From: Paenibacillus sp. BIHB 4019
GTDB taxonomy: Bacteria; Bacillota; Bacilli; Paenibacillales; Paenibacillaceae
Direction: 5' to 3'
Assembly: GCF_002741035.1 (NCBI RefSeq)
Contig: NZ_CP016808.1
Span: 5,132,501-5,196,500, forward strand
DNA: 64,000 bases
Below, one piece after another: positions 51,564 to 60,799 of this stretch (positions are counted from its first letter, which is position 1; each line of letters starts with the position of its first letter). The notes beneath the pieces are model-generated. The model saw only the letters and a program-made list of their open reading frames with translations, did not search any database and was not told the DNA's origin. Made by a program: the position numbers and the translations under genes.

Positions 51564-52604
51564 TTAGGACTGTTCCGATTTTACCGCAAAAAGCATGACC
51601 GCAGCGCTCTCCAAACGCTCAACGAAGATGGAGTAGCGGCGCGACTGAAGCCAGCTTTGTAGCTCATGCAAGCGGAAAGGCTCAATAGCCGCAGCAGTTG
51701 GCTGCTTGGCAGCGGCAAATTTTGTTGAGCCTGCTTCTGCTTCGCTATCCTTGCTAATATCGATAATGGCCATTCGTCCTCCAGGCAGCAAAATACGATC
51801 CATCTCAGCCAAAGCGAGCAGCTGCTGGGAATCATTCAAATGATGCATTGCAAAGCTGCAAGCGATGAAGGCGCATACTCGATCCGGCAGCGGCAGGGTG
51901 AGCAGGTTGCCGAGCTTCGCATCCACATGCGGCAAACGCCGGCGCAAAATGCTCAGCATTTGCGCCGATTGCTCAATAGCTGTTAAGCGTACACCCGCTT
52001 CTGCGAGCTTGACAGACAGATTGCCAGTTCCCGCTCCAAGCTCGGCGCCGTACTCGCCTGCAACCGGATCAATCCATTCCAGCATCTTCATTAACGCTTG
52101 TTCATAGCTGGAGGGAGTCAGCACCTTTGCCAATACAGCCATTGGGGCAGCCTCGCCATGCTCCAGCGCTAGACGATCATAATCCCAGCGATCATTCCAA
52201 CTGCTTCGCTGGGAGCGGGAATGCTTCATCTTTTCCGCTGCATCCTCAGCAGCGCCAAGCTCGGGCCTTGCTTGGTCCCGCCATTTGGCTATCGTACCAT
52301 CAAGCGCCTGCAGCTTTTGCCCCGCTGCGACCCATTCCTCATAGAGGAGAGCCCGCGCACGATCGGCTAATCGCAGAAAATCATCAGGCTGGCGTGCCGT
52401 TTGCAGCACCTCGCCAATGGCAGCCAGCGGCATGCCAAGCTCGCGGAGCGCAATAATCCATCGCAGCCGCTCTATATCTTCCTCGCCATACAGGCGATAG
52501 CCGTTTTCGCGCGCTTTCGTGGGCGTAACAAGACCTTTTTCCTCATAAAATCGCAGCGTACGCGGAGTTGTATCCAGCAGCCGTGCAGCTTCAAAAACTT
52601 TCAC
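51564..52604 (-). CDS. MerR regulator fused to a SAM-dependent methyltransferase
   Basis: About 346 residues. The N-terminal MerR winged helix (VFEAARLLDTTPRTLRFYEEKGLVTPTK, GYRLYGEEDIERLRWI) is followed by a coiled-coil helix (about 70-110). A class I methyltransferase domain then runs from about 150 to 340, with motif I AELGAGTGNLSVKL and FIACSFAMHHL. GTG 52604 is preferred: GGAGGG lies 6 bases upstream, while ATG 52610 nearly touches it. A MerR-type operator is present in its promoter. It may methylate a small toxic molecule that the MerR part senses; this is inferred. Confidence 0.87.
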   Translation of the reverse strand: MKVFEAARLLDTTPRTLRFYEEKGLVTPTKARENGYRLYGEEDIERLRWIIALRELGMPLAAIGEVLQTARQPDDFLRLADRARALLYEEWVAAGQKLQALDGTIAKWRDQARPELGAAEDAAEKMKHSRSQRSSWNDRWDYDRLALEHGEAAPMAVLAKVLTPSSYEQALMKMLEWIDPVAGEYGAELGAGTGNLSVKLAEAGVRLTAIEQSAQMLSILRRRLPHVDAKLGNLLTLPLPDRVCAFIACSFAMHHLNDSQQLLALAEMDRILLPGGRMAIIDISKDSEAEAGSTKFAAAKQPTAAAIEPFRLHELQSWLQSRRYSIFVERLESAAVMLFAVKSEQS

Positions 52605-52623
52605 CGTCATCCCTCCTTTACTA

Positions 52624-52654
52624 AGCATGAACCTTTCCCTAACGTAAAGGTCAA
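52624..52654 (-). promoter_or_regulatory. MerR-type promoter/operator
   Basis: On the minus strand TTGACC (-35, 52654-52649) and CATGCT (-10, 52629-52624) are separated by 19 bases, the over-long spacer of MerR-activated promoters. The dyad ACCTTT...AAAGGT (52631-52651) fills the spacer. The predicted transcript begins only a few bases before the ribosome binding site. Confidence 0.75.
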
Positions 52655-52801
52655 GCTTTTGTTAATTGCTCATTCCTTTTACAGCTGGTAACCCGGTAAC
52701 CCCTTGAAAAAAAGCCGCCTCCGCACGGGTGTGCATCGAGACAGCTCTTAGTCGTAAATATTAGTATGATCCTTAATATAGCCTACCGTTGTAACAGCGC
52801 T

Positions 52802-53452
52802 TTATTTGCGGCCGTTCAACAGCTCCCAGCGATACACGTATTCAAAAATGAACTCAAACGCCTCCAAATGGCGCTTCGCTTCAAACGGGGTCGCTCCCCA
52901 AGCATAAATGCCGTGCTTGCGCAGCAAAATGCCGGGAATTTCGGGCTGCAGGCGCTCCGTCACTTCAGGAACGATTTGCGGAATGTTGGCGAAGTTGGAC
53001 ACAATCGGAATGTCGATATGCGCTTCCTCGTCCCAAATATTGAACGCCTTAATTAATTCTACGCCGTCAACCGGCACGGATTTGCGATCCCAGAACCATT
53101 CCGAGATGACGCTGTTAAAGACGGTATGCACATGAAAAATAGCACCTGCGCCCGTCTGGCGGTAAATTTCGCAGTGGATCAGCGTTTCCGCCGAAGGCTT
53201 CAGCTTAGTCGCTTCGACTGCTTTGCCTTCTTTATCAACGAATAGGTAGTCTTCCGGTGTATGAACCGTCTTATCCTTGCCGCTTGCCGTAATGGCAAAA
53301 TGGAACTGCTCGGGGTCGAAATCCCCTACGCGCACGGACAGATTGCCGCTTGTGCCAGGGAACCAGCCGCGCGAGGCGAACAGCTCCTTTACTTCACGCA
53401 GATCAGCGAGCGCCTTCTGCTTCTGCTCGGTTGTAATTTGCTCAAATGTCAT
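52802..53452 (-). CDS. mtnB: Methylthioribulose-1-phosphate dehydratase
   Basis: 216 residues, class II aldolase/adducin fold. WFPGTSGNLSVR binds phosphate, HVHTVFN gives two zinc His ligands, and LLRKHGIYAWG the third. It removes water from 5-methylthioribulose 1-phosphate in methionine salvage. It starts 4 bases inside mtnX and is the last gene of the proBAC-mtnWXB run. A T run preceded by a weak GC-rich stem lies at about 52706-52735. Confidence 0.94.
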   Translation of the reverse strand: MTFEQITTEQKQKALADLREVKELFASRGWFPGTSGNLSVRVGDFDPEQFHFAITASGKDKTVHTPEDYLFVDKEGKAVEATKLKPSAETLIHCEIYRQTGAGAIFHVHTVFNSVISEWFWDRKSVPVDGVELIKAFNIWDEEAHIDIPIVSNFANIPQIVPEVTERLQPEIPGILLRKHGIYAWGATPFEAKRHLEAFEFIFEYVYRWELLNGRK

Positions 53453-54123
53453 TTCGATTCATCCTTTCCCTTGTCAAGCACGCGAATAATATCATGGAAC
53501 GTCTCATATTCGGAATGAGGCAGGCCAAGCTCCTGGCATTTCGTCGTCAGGTGCGAGCGGGAAAATACAGTATCCGCCAGCTTTGCGCCTTCAAAGTCCG
53601 TCACGCTGTCGCCAATGACAATACGTTCATATTGCTCAGCGGGGAAGCCGCGCATAATCGTCGTTTTGCACATGCCGCATTCATTGCTGCATTGTCCGTC
53701 GCAGGGATGCGGCCATGTAATTTCAATATTAGCACCGCTAAAATCGTGGCCATTGCAATAAATATGATCCTGTGGAATATCGAATGGCTCAAGCACCGGA
53801 TAGACGAAAAAGTCAATGCCGCCGCTTGTCACGTAAAATTCAATATCATTTTTCCGGCAGTAGGAGAGGAACTCGCCAAACCCTTCGCGAATGAGCGCAT
53901 TCGTAATGCCGAAATGGACAACTTCTTTTTGCATAGAAGAAGGGAGGAGGCGGAACAGCTTGCCTACCCCTTCACGAATGGATATTTGCTGTGAAATCGT
54001 CTGCTCCACAATCGGCTCCCAGCCCGGCGGGTTAAAATGGCGGATAATCGCAATAATATTATCGTTTACCGTAATCGTTCCGTCGAAATCGCAGAACACG
54101 ATGCGTTTTTTTGCTGCTGTCAT
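53449..54123 (-). CDS. mtnX: 2-hydroxy-3-keto-5-methylthiopentenyl-1-phosphate phosphatase
   Basis: 224 residues, HAD superfamily. FCDFDGTITVNDN has the nucleophile Asp, YVTSGGIDF the second motif, and IGDSVTDFEGAKLAD the magnesium Asp pair. It dephosphorylates the enolised intermediate made by MtnW. It overlaps both mtnW and mtnB by 4 bases (ATGA), so translation of the three is coupled. Confidence 0.94.
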   Translation of the reverse strand: MTAAKKRIVFCDFDGTITVNDNIIAIIRHFNPPGWEPIVEQTISQQISIREGVGKLFRLLPSSMQKEVVHFGITNALIREGFGEFLSYCRKNDIEFYVTSGGIDFFVYPVLEPFDIPQDHIYCNGHDFSGANIEITWPHPCDGQCSNECGMCKTTIMRGFPAEQYERIVIGDSVTDFEGAKLADTVFSRSHLTTKCQELGLPHSEYETFHDIIRVLDKGKDESK

Positions 54124-55340
54124 TCTTTAATCCCCCAAGCGTCAATAGCCGCTTGCAGCGCTTCGCCGCCAGGAGCTGCGGCAGCATCGCGCAGATGAAT
54201 GCCATTCATCGCTGCATCAATCGCGAGGCGGAAGGCTTGTCCGCCAGCAGCGGTGCCCATCGGATGGCCATGAATGCCTCCGCCAGCGTTGACGACTACA
54301 TCGGTGCCGAAGTCGCGCAAAATAAGCGGCACGAGACCCGGATGAATGCCAGCGGATGGAACAGGGAAGCTGGTGAGCAGCTCGCTGGATGGGGCAAGCA
54401 GCGCTTCCTTGACGGCGAGATTTTCTTCCTTCGGCATGACGACCGAGCCGTAAGGAGAAGGGAACAGCACGAGATCAGCTCCCGCAAGGCGCATAAGCTT
54501 GCCCAGAAGCACGGAAGCGCCAATGCCATAGTGCGGCGAAGGATACATCGCGCCTGCCATAGCCGGATGGGCAGCTATCGGTACGCTGATCGACGGATCT
54601 TTGCTCAGCTCATGCAGCACATCGTAGCCGTAAGCCAGCACATTAAAGAGCAGGGCGTTAGCTCCAGCAGCAATCGCTTTGCGCGCCTGCGAAGCAAGCT
54701 GCGAAGTAGGGCCTGTCAAATTGACGGCATACAGCAGCTTTTGGCCCGTTTCCTGCTGGGCGCGCTCGGCAGCTTCCATACAAGCCTCAACGCGTTTTTC
54801 CAGCGGGGTCAGCGGATTTTCAAACAGAATTTCATCGTCTTTAATCAGATCAACGCCGCCAAGCGCCTGCTTATAAAACTGCTCCTGCAAGTTCGCCAGA
54901 TCATGGCCGACAACAGATTTGAAGATGCTCATCAGCAGCGGACGCTCCTGTACGCCGAGCAGGCCGCGAACGCCCTGCAAGCCAAACTTCGGACCCGGAA
55001 AAGCAGAGCCGAACGACTGTGAAACTTCAATATCAATCAGTTTAATGCGTCCGTCCATCGACAGCTTGCCGAAAATCGTAACGAGCAGGGCAGGGATATC
55101 GCGGCTGAAATTGATATCTGGATAGGCGATGCGAATATCAGCGTAGCGATTGCCTTCTCCACCTTCATGCACCTCAACGGACAATACTTTGCCGAGATGC
55201 TTCTCCATTTCGGATTTGCGCGCTTCCGGCAAATCAGTCCAGCTTCCAACCGTCAGGCCGACGGCAATGGATAACGCCTTTTTATCAAAATCCGCTTTAT
55301 CGTCAAAGCTGCGGTAGGTAGCAATGCAAAATTCACTCAT
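54120..55340 (-). CDS. mtnW: 2,3-diketo-5-methylthiopentyl-1-phosphate enolase (RuBisCO-like)
   Basis: 406 residues, RuBisCO-like protein. DLIKDDEILFENPLTPLEKRV holds the carbamylated Lys and the Asp/Glu metal ligands as in RuBisCO. It enolises the diketone phosphate in methionine salvage. The start codon shares one base with the proC stop (TAATG), and its ribosome binding site (GAAAGGAG) lies inside proC. This directly links expression of a methionine-salvage enzyme to proline synthesis genes. Confidence 0.95.
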   Translation of the reverse strand: MSEFCIATYRSFDDKADFDKKALSIAVGLTVGSWTDLPEARKSEMEKHLGKVLSVEVHEGGEGNRYADIRIAYPDINFSRDIPALLVTIFGKLSMDGRIKLIDIEVSQSFGSAFPGPKFGLQGVRGLLGVQERPLLMSIFKSVVGHDLANLQEQFYKQALGGVDLIKDDEILFENPLTPLEKRVEACMEAAERAQQETGQKLLYAVNLTGPTSQLASQARKAIAAGANALLFNVLAYGYDVLHELSKDPSISVPIAAHPAMAGAMYPSPHYGIGASVLLGKLMRLAGADLVLFPSPYGSVVMPKEENLAVKEALLAPSSELLTSFPVPSAGIHPGLVPLILRDFGTDVVVNAGGGIHGHPMGTAAGGQAFRLAIDAAMNGIHLRDAAAAPGGEALQAAIDAWGIKE

Positions 55341-56218
55341 TATTTCAAGCTCCTTTCAATATCGGCTCCGATTTCGGCTGCGCGTTCGGCGGAACGCTTC
55401 ATGCCGCTGGCAATTGTCTCAGCCAAACCCTGCTTGCTCATCAGCTCAAGCGCTGCTTGCGTCGTCCCATTCGGGGACGTCACTTTGCGGCGCAATTCGG
55501 CAGGCTCCTCGCCAGTTGCACGGACCATTTCCGCAGCTCCAAGCACAGTCTGCGTAACAAGCGCCTTGGCAGCCGTTTCGCTAAGGCCCATTGCCTTCGC
55601 TGCATCAATCATCGATTCCATAAAATAATACACATAAGCCGGACCGCTGCCTGATACGCCTGTAATGGCGTCTTGATAGTTCTCCTCAACGACGGAGGTG
55701 ATGCCGACGGATTGGAAAATAGCTTCCGCCAGCTGCTGCTGCTCCTTCGTCACCGCTTCGGAATAACTGATGCCTGTAGCACCGAGCCCGATCGTGCAGG
55801 ACGTATTCGGCATCGTGCGTACGATAGGCAGCTTGCGGCCAAGAAGCAGCTCGATCGACGAAATCGATAGTCCGGCAATGACCGAAATAATAAGCTGATG
55901 CTCCGAAATAAAAGGCTTAATGCCTGCAATAGCTTCGGCCGCATCTTTTGGCTTCATAGCGAGAAAAATAATATCGGCTTCCTTCAGAAAAGCTTCGTTC
56001 GAGGAGCCTTGCAAAATCGTTTGAATGCCATATAGGCTGTTAAGCTCGTTCAAACGATCGGCATTTTGCCGGTTGAGCATTGCAATGCGTCCCGGCTGCG
56101 TCAGCTTCTGATTAATCATGCCGCGGGCGATGGCTTCCGCCATGGAGCCTGCGCCGTAGAAAGCGATTTGCAGCGATTGAATGCGATCAATCGTTTTGGT
56201 GTCTGTATCTATTGGCAT
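55340..56218 (-). CDS. proC: Pyrroline-5-carboxylate reductase
   Basis: 292 residues. IAFYGAGSMAEAIARG binds NAD(P)H, FLAMKPKDA is conserved, and VSGSGPAYVYYFMESM is the C-terminal signature. It reduces pyrroline-5-carboxylate to proline. GGAGG lies before the ATG. It lies third in proB-proA-proC and overlaps mtnW by one base. Confidence 0.95.
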   Translation of the reverse strand: MPIDTDTKTIDRIQSLQIAFYGAGSMAEAIARGMINQKLTQPGRIAMLNRQNADRLNELNSLYGIQTILQGSSNEAFLKEADIIFLAMKPKDAAEAIAGIKPFISEHQLIISVIAGLSISSIELLLGRKLPIVRTMPNTSCTIGLGATGISYSEAVTKEQQQLAEAIFQSVGITSVVEENYQDAITGVSGSGPAYVYYFMESMIDAAKAMGLSETAAKALVTQTVLGAAEMVRATGEEPAELRRKVTSPNGTTQAALELMSKQGLAETIASGMKRSAERAAEIGADIERSLK

Positions 56219-56261
56219 AACGGTTTCCTCCAGTATTTGAAATTATAAAGTGAACGCTTAA

Positions 56262-57512
56262 TTAGCCGCGAATTTGTCCAGAGCCGACAATCCGGTATTT
56301 GGTTGATGTGAGCGCAGGCAAGCCCATAGGCCCGCGTGCATGAAGCTTCTGCGTGCTTATGCCAATTTCAGCGCCAAAGCCGAATTCAAAGCCATCCGTG
56401 AAGCGAGTGGAAGCATTGTGATAGACGGCAGCCGCATCAATCTCCTGCATAAAGCGGGCTGCATTGCCTGCATCCTCGGTAACGATGCATTCGGAATGCT
56501 GTGTCCCGTAGTTGCTAATATGGGCGATGGCCTCATCCAGATTATCTACGATTTTCACGTTCAGAATATAGTCATTATACTCTGTCGCATAATCCTCATT
56601 CGTCGCTTGCTTGGCGTGAGGGATAAGCTTCATAACACGTTCGCAGCCGCGAAGTTCCACCTTTGCTGCAGTAAACTGCTCAGCAATGGAGAGAAGCGAC
56701 TTGCTGGCAAAAGTTTCGTGTACAAGCAGCGTTTCCATGGAGTTGCAGACGGATGGACGCTGGGCTTTGGCATTGAGCGAAATGCTGGCCGCCATCTCCG
56801 CGTTTGCGCTCGCATCAATATAAGTATGGCAAATGCCTGCGCCAGTTTCAATGACTGGGACGGTAGCATTTTCAACGACGGTGCGAATGAGCGCAGACCC
56901 GCCGCGTGGAATAATGACATCGAGCAGTCCATTCAGCTTGAGCATTTCATTGACCGATGCGCGATCGGAATCTTCAATGAGCTGGAGGGCATCGGCTGGC
57001 AATGCCGTCGCCCTAAGCGCTTCACGCAGCACCTCGATAATTTTGCGATTCGATTCAAGTGCTGCCGAGCCGCCGCGGAGCACGACGCAGTTGCTAGTTT
57101 TGAGACATAATCCGGCCGCATCGACCGTCACATTCGGACGCGCTTCATAAATGATGCCAATAACGCCGAGCGGAACACGCGATTTTTCAATATGCAGCCC
57201 ATTCGGACGATCGAACTGCTCCAGCAGCTCGCCAACTGGGTCCGGCAGATCAGCGATTTCACGGAGCGCTTGGGCAATTGCTTCAATTCTTGCCTCATCG
57301 AGAGCAAGACGGTCGAGCAGGGAGCGGCTAGTGCCGGCTGCTTCTCCATTTTGCAAATCGAGCTTGTTCGCATCAATAATATCAGATGTATGCGTAATTA
57401 AAGCGTCAGCGATCGTAAGCAGCGCCGCATTTTTCTGGTCGGTCGTTACGGTGTTCATAATACTGGCAGCACGTTTTGCCAATGTGGCTTTTTCGACGAC
57501 TTCGCTTGTCAT
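56262..57512 (-). CDS. proA: Gamma-glutamyl phosphate reductase
   Basis: 416 residues, aldehyde dehydrogenase fold. AQRPSVCNSMETLL has the catalytic Cys, and EARPNVTVDAAGLCLK and VLRGGSAALESN are typical of ProA. It reduces gamma-glutamyl phosphate to the semialdehyde. ATG 57512 (MTSEVVEK) is chosen because AGGAGGAA lies 7-9 bases upstream; an in-frame upstream extension has no site. 61 bases separate it from proB and 43 from proC. Confidence 0.95.
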   Translation of the reverse strand: MTSEVVEKATLAKRAASIMNTVTTDQKNAALLTIADALITHTSDIIDANKLDLQNGEAAGTSRSLLDRLALDEARIEAIAQALREIADLPDPVGELLEQFDRPNGLHIEKSRVPLGVIGIIYEARPNVTVDAAGLCLKTSNCVVLRGGSAALESNRKIIEVLREALRATALPADALQLIEDSDRASVNEMLKLNGLLDVIIPRGGSALIRTVVENATVPVIETGAGICHTYIDASANAEMAASISLNAKAQRPSVCNSMETLLVHETFASKSLLSIAEQFTAAKVELRGCERVMKLIPHAKQATNEDYATEYNDYILNVKIVDNLDEAIAHISNYGTQHSECIVTEDAGNAARFMQEIDAAAVYHNASTRFTDGFEFGFGAEIGISTQKLHARGPMGLPALTSTKYRIVGSGQIRG

Positions 57513-57573
57513 AGGTTTATTCCTCCTAAAAATAAGTATTGAAAAACGACTGGCCCTATTTATGAACAAGGGC

Positions 57574-58674
57574 TTATTTTAATGAAACCCATTCATCCCG
57601 GTGGATGACTTCGATCCGGCTCACGTCAATTCTGCGCTTCACTTCTTCGCTGCCAAGCCCGGCTGCGGCCTTAGCCTGCCAAGCAGCGTAATTGACGACG
57701 CCGCGCCCAATCGTTTCGCCGCCAGCGCTAAGCACCTCCACAATATCGCCGGGATGGAAATCGCCGCTGCTGCCTGTAATGCCGGCAGGGAGGAGGCTTT
57801 TGCCCCCTGTAAGCAGCGCAAGCTCAGCTCCTGCATCGACTGTAATCGTGCCTTGAGGCATCGAGTGGAAGCCCAGCCATTGCTTCTTCATCGGCAGGCT
57901 ATGCATCTCCGTATCGAAATACGTGCCTTTGCCGGAGCCGCTTGTCGCAAGCGACAGATCTCCGGGCTGCTGCACTTTCCCGATAAAAGCGGGTACGCCG
58001 CCGCGCATGGCAATTCGGGCGGCTTCAATTTTGGAGCGCATCCCGCCCGTTCCGACTGCTGAGCCGGCACCGCCGGCGAATTTCATAATGTCTGCGGAAA
58101 TGCTGCCGACTCGCTCGATTTTGACTGCTTGCGGATTTTTCCGCGGATCTTCCGTATACAAGCCATCCATATCCGTAATAATAATGAGCTGTCCGGCTTT
58201 CGTCATTGTTGCGACCAGTGCTGACAAATTGTCATTGTCGCCAAATTTCAGCTCATCGGTTGCGACGGTATCGTTCTCGTTAATAATCGGTATCGTGCGC
58301 AGCCTGAGCAGCTCTTCAATGGTCATCAAAGCGTTCTGAATTCGCTTGCGGTTAGAGAAGTCTGCCCGCGTCAGCAAAATTTGTGCTGCTCCGATACCGA
58401 ACTGGCTAAAAGCTTCCTGATAAGCTTGCATGAGCAGCGCTTGCCCGACTGCGGCGGCCGCTTGCTTCTCGTGAACCGCTTTGGGCCGTGACTCATAGCC
58501 AATTTGGCGAAAGCCTGCGGCAACGGCACCGGAGGTGACTAATATGACCGAGCAGCCTGCTGCATGCAGCGCGGCAAGCTCGGAGACGAAATAAGCGATG
58601 CGTTCCTTGTTCAGTCCGCCTTCCTCGGAGGTTAGCGAGCTGCTGCCGATTTTTACAATGATTCGTTCCGCCAT
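57574..58674 (-). CDS. proB: Glutamate 5-kinase with PUA domain
   Basis: 366 residues. The amino acid kinase domain has IIVKIGSSSLT, VILVTSGAVAAG, INENDTVAT, FGDNDNLSALVA and GTGGMRSKI. A C-terminal PUA domain (about 275-350) follows. It phosphorylates glutamate and is the usual feedback-controlled step of proline synthesis. ATG 58674 is chosen; the frame stays open further upstream only because it runs through the T-box leader. It lies just downstream of that leader's terminator. Confidence 0.94.
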   Translation of the reverse strand: MAERIIVKIGSSSLTSEEGGLNKERIAYFVSELAALHAAGCSVILVTSGAVAAGFRQIGYESRPKAVHEKQAAAAVGQALLMQAYQEAFSQFGIGAAQILLTRADFSNRKRIQNALMTIEELLRLRTIPIINENDTVATDELKFGDNDNLSALVATMTKAGQLIIITDMDGLYTEDPRKNPQAVKIERVGSISADIMKFAGGAGSAVGTGGMRSKIEAARIAMRGGVPAFIGKVQQPGDLSLATSGSGKGTYFDTEMHSLPMKKQWLGFHSMPQGTITVDAGAELALLTGGKSLLPAGITGSSGDFHPGDIVEVLSAGGETIGRGVVNYAAWQAKAAAGLGSEEVKRRIDVSRIEVIHRDEWVSLK

Positions 58675-58699
58675 TTTCCCATCATCCCATTTCCTGACA

Positions 58700-58956
58700 A
58701 AATAAAAAAGACTCCCGTCCGTAAAGGACGAAAGTCTTATATGCTTCCGCGGTACCACCTTAATTGACTGTAGGCCGGTTAAGGCAAACAATCCTGCTTG
58801 GGCCTCGTAACAGGAGGTGCTGTCCGATTCATCATCGGCCGTTCAGGGGCAGGTTCAGCGAGCAGTCGAGGTAAATTCTTGCAGCCTCTGGAATTCACTC
58901 TCTGGGCACGACCTAGTCAAGCTTACTGGTCCCGTCATAACGTTTCATGTTCAGTT
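58700..58956 (-). promoter_or_regulatory. T-box leader (proline-type specifier) of proBAC-mtnWXB
   Basis: On the minus strand the T-box core AAGGTGGTACCGCGG lies at 58761-58747. It is followed by a terminator stem (AAGACTTTCGTCC... with GGACGGGAGTCTT, then T run, 58739-58700). Upstream are a stem I with AGAGAG and a loop GAACCTGCC in which CCT (58853-58851) is the proposed specifier, a proline codon. Uncharged tRNA-Pro would stabilise the antiterminator and switch on transcription. The specifier assignment is by eye. Confidence 0.85.
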
Positions 58957-58962
58957 GATGTA

Positions 58963-58991
58963 AGCATATCATGATCGACGGGTGCTGTAAA
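58963..58991 (-). promoter_or_regulatory. Sigma-A promoter of the T-box operon
   Basis: On the minus strand TTTACA (58991-58986), a 17-base spacer and TATGCT (58968-58963). It starts the T-box transcript near 58956, just after the end of the aminotransferase gene. Confidence 0.75.
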
Positions 58992-59010
58992 GAGAGGCAT
59001 TTGCAGGCGG

Positions 59011-60207
59011 TTAGGCTTTGAAAATGCCGAGCTTTCCAATACGTTCAACGGCTTCCTCCAGCCGAGCTTCGCTCGTAAGCAATCCAAGCCGGACATAGCC
59101 TTCGCCGAATGTGCCGAAGCCGACTCCAGGCGCGACAACGACATCTGCTTCCTGCAATACGAGATCCGCGAACGATTCGGATGTATAGCCTTCTGGAACA
59201 GGCAGCCAGCAGAAGAAGGAGCCTCCTGGACGCTCTGCTTTCCAGCCGATGCGATCCAGCGCGCCGAACAACGCTTCACGTCTGCGCTCATAGGTGGCAT
59301 TCAGCTCTGTTACGCATTGCTGAGGTCCGGTTAGCGCCTCCGCAGCCGCTTCCTGTATGCCGCCAAACAGGCTGCAATAATAATGATCCTGCATGAGATT
59401 GATTAAAGAGATGACCTGCGGGTTGCCTAGTGCAAAACCTACGCGCCAGCCCGCCATATTGTAGGATTTGGACAATGTATAAAACTCTATGCCCACTTCT
59501 TTTGCTCCCGGCGTTTGCAGGAAGCTGACGGGACGCTCGCCATCAAAGCCAATCGCGCCATAAGCAAAATCACTTGCGACAACGACGCCTGTGCGGCGGG
59601 CGAATTCTACCGTCTGTTCATAAAATTCCGGATTCGCGACCGCTCCAGTCGGATTGTTCGGATAGTTCATAAACATGAGCTTAGCACGCCTAAGGGCGGC
59701 TTCGTCAATGGCGCCATAATCAGGCAAAAAGCGGTTTTCCGCCGTTAGCGGCATAAAATGCATATCCGCTCCAGCGAGCGCCACGCCTGACCAATAATCG
59801 GGATAGCCCGGGTCAGGCACGAGGCAAACATCGCCTGGATTAAGCAGGCACTGGCTAAGCTCCACCAGACCTGTCTTGCCGCCAAACAAAATGGCTACTT
59901 CTGTCGTTGGGTCTATATCGACGTTATAATCTTCCTTATAACGCTTTGCGACGGCTTCCTTGAGAAAAGGGTAGCCGCTAAAAGGCGGATAACGGTGATA
60001 CATAGGGTTTGCGGCTGCTTCCTGTAGCTTGGCCACAATGTGCGGCGGAGTCGGCTGATCGGGATTGCCTTGTCCAAGGTTAATAATGTCGCGGCCTTTC
60101 GCGACTTGGGCATTAGCCTTAGCAACCAATTTAGCAAAAAATTGCGTCGGCAAGCCGGTCATACGATCTGCTGGTTTAATGATATGCTGTTCCAGCTTTG
60201 TTTCCAT
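59011..60207 (-). CDS. mtnE: PLP-dependent aminotransferase, probable methionine-salvage MtnE
   Basis: 398 residues, class I aminotransferase. NLGQGNPDQPTPP, FGGKTGLVELSQ, MNYPNNPTGA and TLSKSYNMAGWRVGFALG (PLP lysine) are present. In B. subtilis the order is mtnU-mtnE(mtnV)-mtnW-mtnX-mtnB; here it lies between mtnU and mtnWXB with proBAC inserted, which supports MtnE, the last transamination to methionine. LL-diaminopimelate or aspartate aminotransferase is an alternative. ATG 60207 (METKLEQ) is chosen with GGAG about 10 bases upstream. Confidence 0.8.
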   Translation of the reverse strand: METKLEQHIIKPADRMTGLPTQFFAKLVAKANAQVAKGRDIINLGQGNPDQPTPPHIVAKLQEAAANPMYHRYPPFSGYPFLKEAVAKRYKEDYNVDIDPTTEVAILFGGKTGLVELSQCLLNPGDVCLVPDPGYPDYWSGVALAGADMHFMPLTAENRFLPDYGAIDEAALRRAKLMFMNYPNNPTGAVANPEFYEQTVEFARRTGVVVASDFAYGAIGFDGERPVSFLQTPGAKEVGIEFYTLSKSYNMAGWRVGFALGNPQVISLINLMQDHYYCSLFGGIQEAAAEALTGPQQCVTELNATYERRREALFGALDRIGWKAERPGGSFFCWLPVPEGYTSESFADLVLQEADVVVAPGVGFGTFGEGYVRLGLLTSEARLEEAVERIGKLGIFKA

Positions 60208-60346
60208 TTTATTCACACTCCACATCCAATAGTTGCTCATGAACAATAAGCCGTTAAGCATTACTGTAGCACGCAAAAACCATTTATGTCGAGTGATTCA
60301 GTTGGAATGAATTCGATGTTTTGGCTCACGGTGTCAAAAAGAGCAT

Positions 60347-60799
60347 TTAAGCGGCCGGAATGCCGACTTTTTTAACAAAAGCTGCGATATCGGCTGTAAA
60401 TAACAGCAGCAGCGGCCTGCGCTGTTCATCAAAAACTAACAGCTGCGGAACTTTGCCTTCGCATACGAACAGAAATACTTCGGTGGCATGGAGCGAAATA
60501 TTGTTCGTGCTCAGCTTGTAAGGTTTAGCAAGAGGAACGCGATATACATAGGTGCAGGTGTTGTCATTCGTTAATTGGGGGGCAAGGCCTGTAATAGAGC
60601 CAAGCCAGCTGTTTGCCATCTTTTGATAATCCTTGTCATTCGGGACAGTCAGCACGACCTTGCCAGCTTTTACATCAAAAACTTGAACGGGACCTACCGT
60701 ATGTTGCTCTTTCGCTGTCTCCTGGGCAAATCCGGTGGAGGCGAAAATAAATAATGAGCAAGCCGCGCACAGGGCAGCTATCCATTTTTGCAGCTTCAT
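60347..60799 (-). CDS. Small secreted protein of unknown function
   Basis: 150 residues, no family recognised. A clear signal peptide (MKLQKWIAALCAACSLFIFA, then STGFA-QE) indicates export. The mature part is mostly beta (VGPVQVFDVKAGKVVLTVPN, CTYVYRVPLAKPYKLS). ATG 60799 has AAGGAG 10 bases upstream; in-frame Mets further upstream lack sites. It is divergent from mtnU and upstream of mtnE on the same strand. Confidence 0.75.
   Translation of the reverse strand: MKLQKWIAALCAACSLFIFASTGFAQETAKEQHTVGPVQVFDVKAGKVVLTVPNDKDYQKMANSWLGSITGLAPQLTNDNTCTYVYRVPLAKPYKLSTNNISLHATEVFLFVCEGKVPQLLVFDEQRRPLLLLFTADIAAFVKKVGIPAA

Noticed and set aside
60208..60346. A SAM (S-box) riboswitch ahead of mtnE
   Set aside because: The interval is too short and lacks the conserved S-box core and a terminator.
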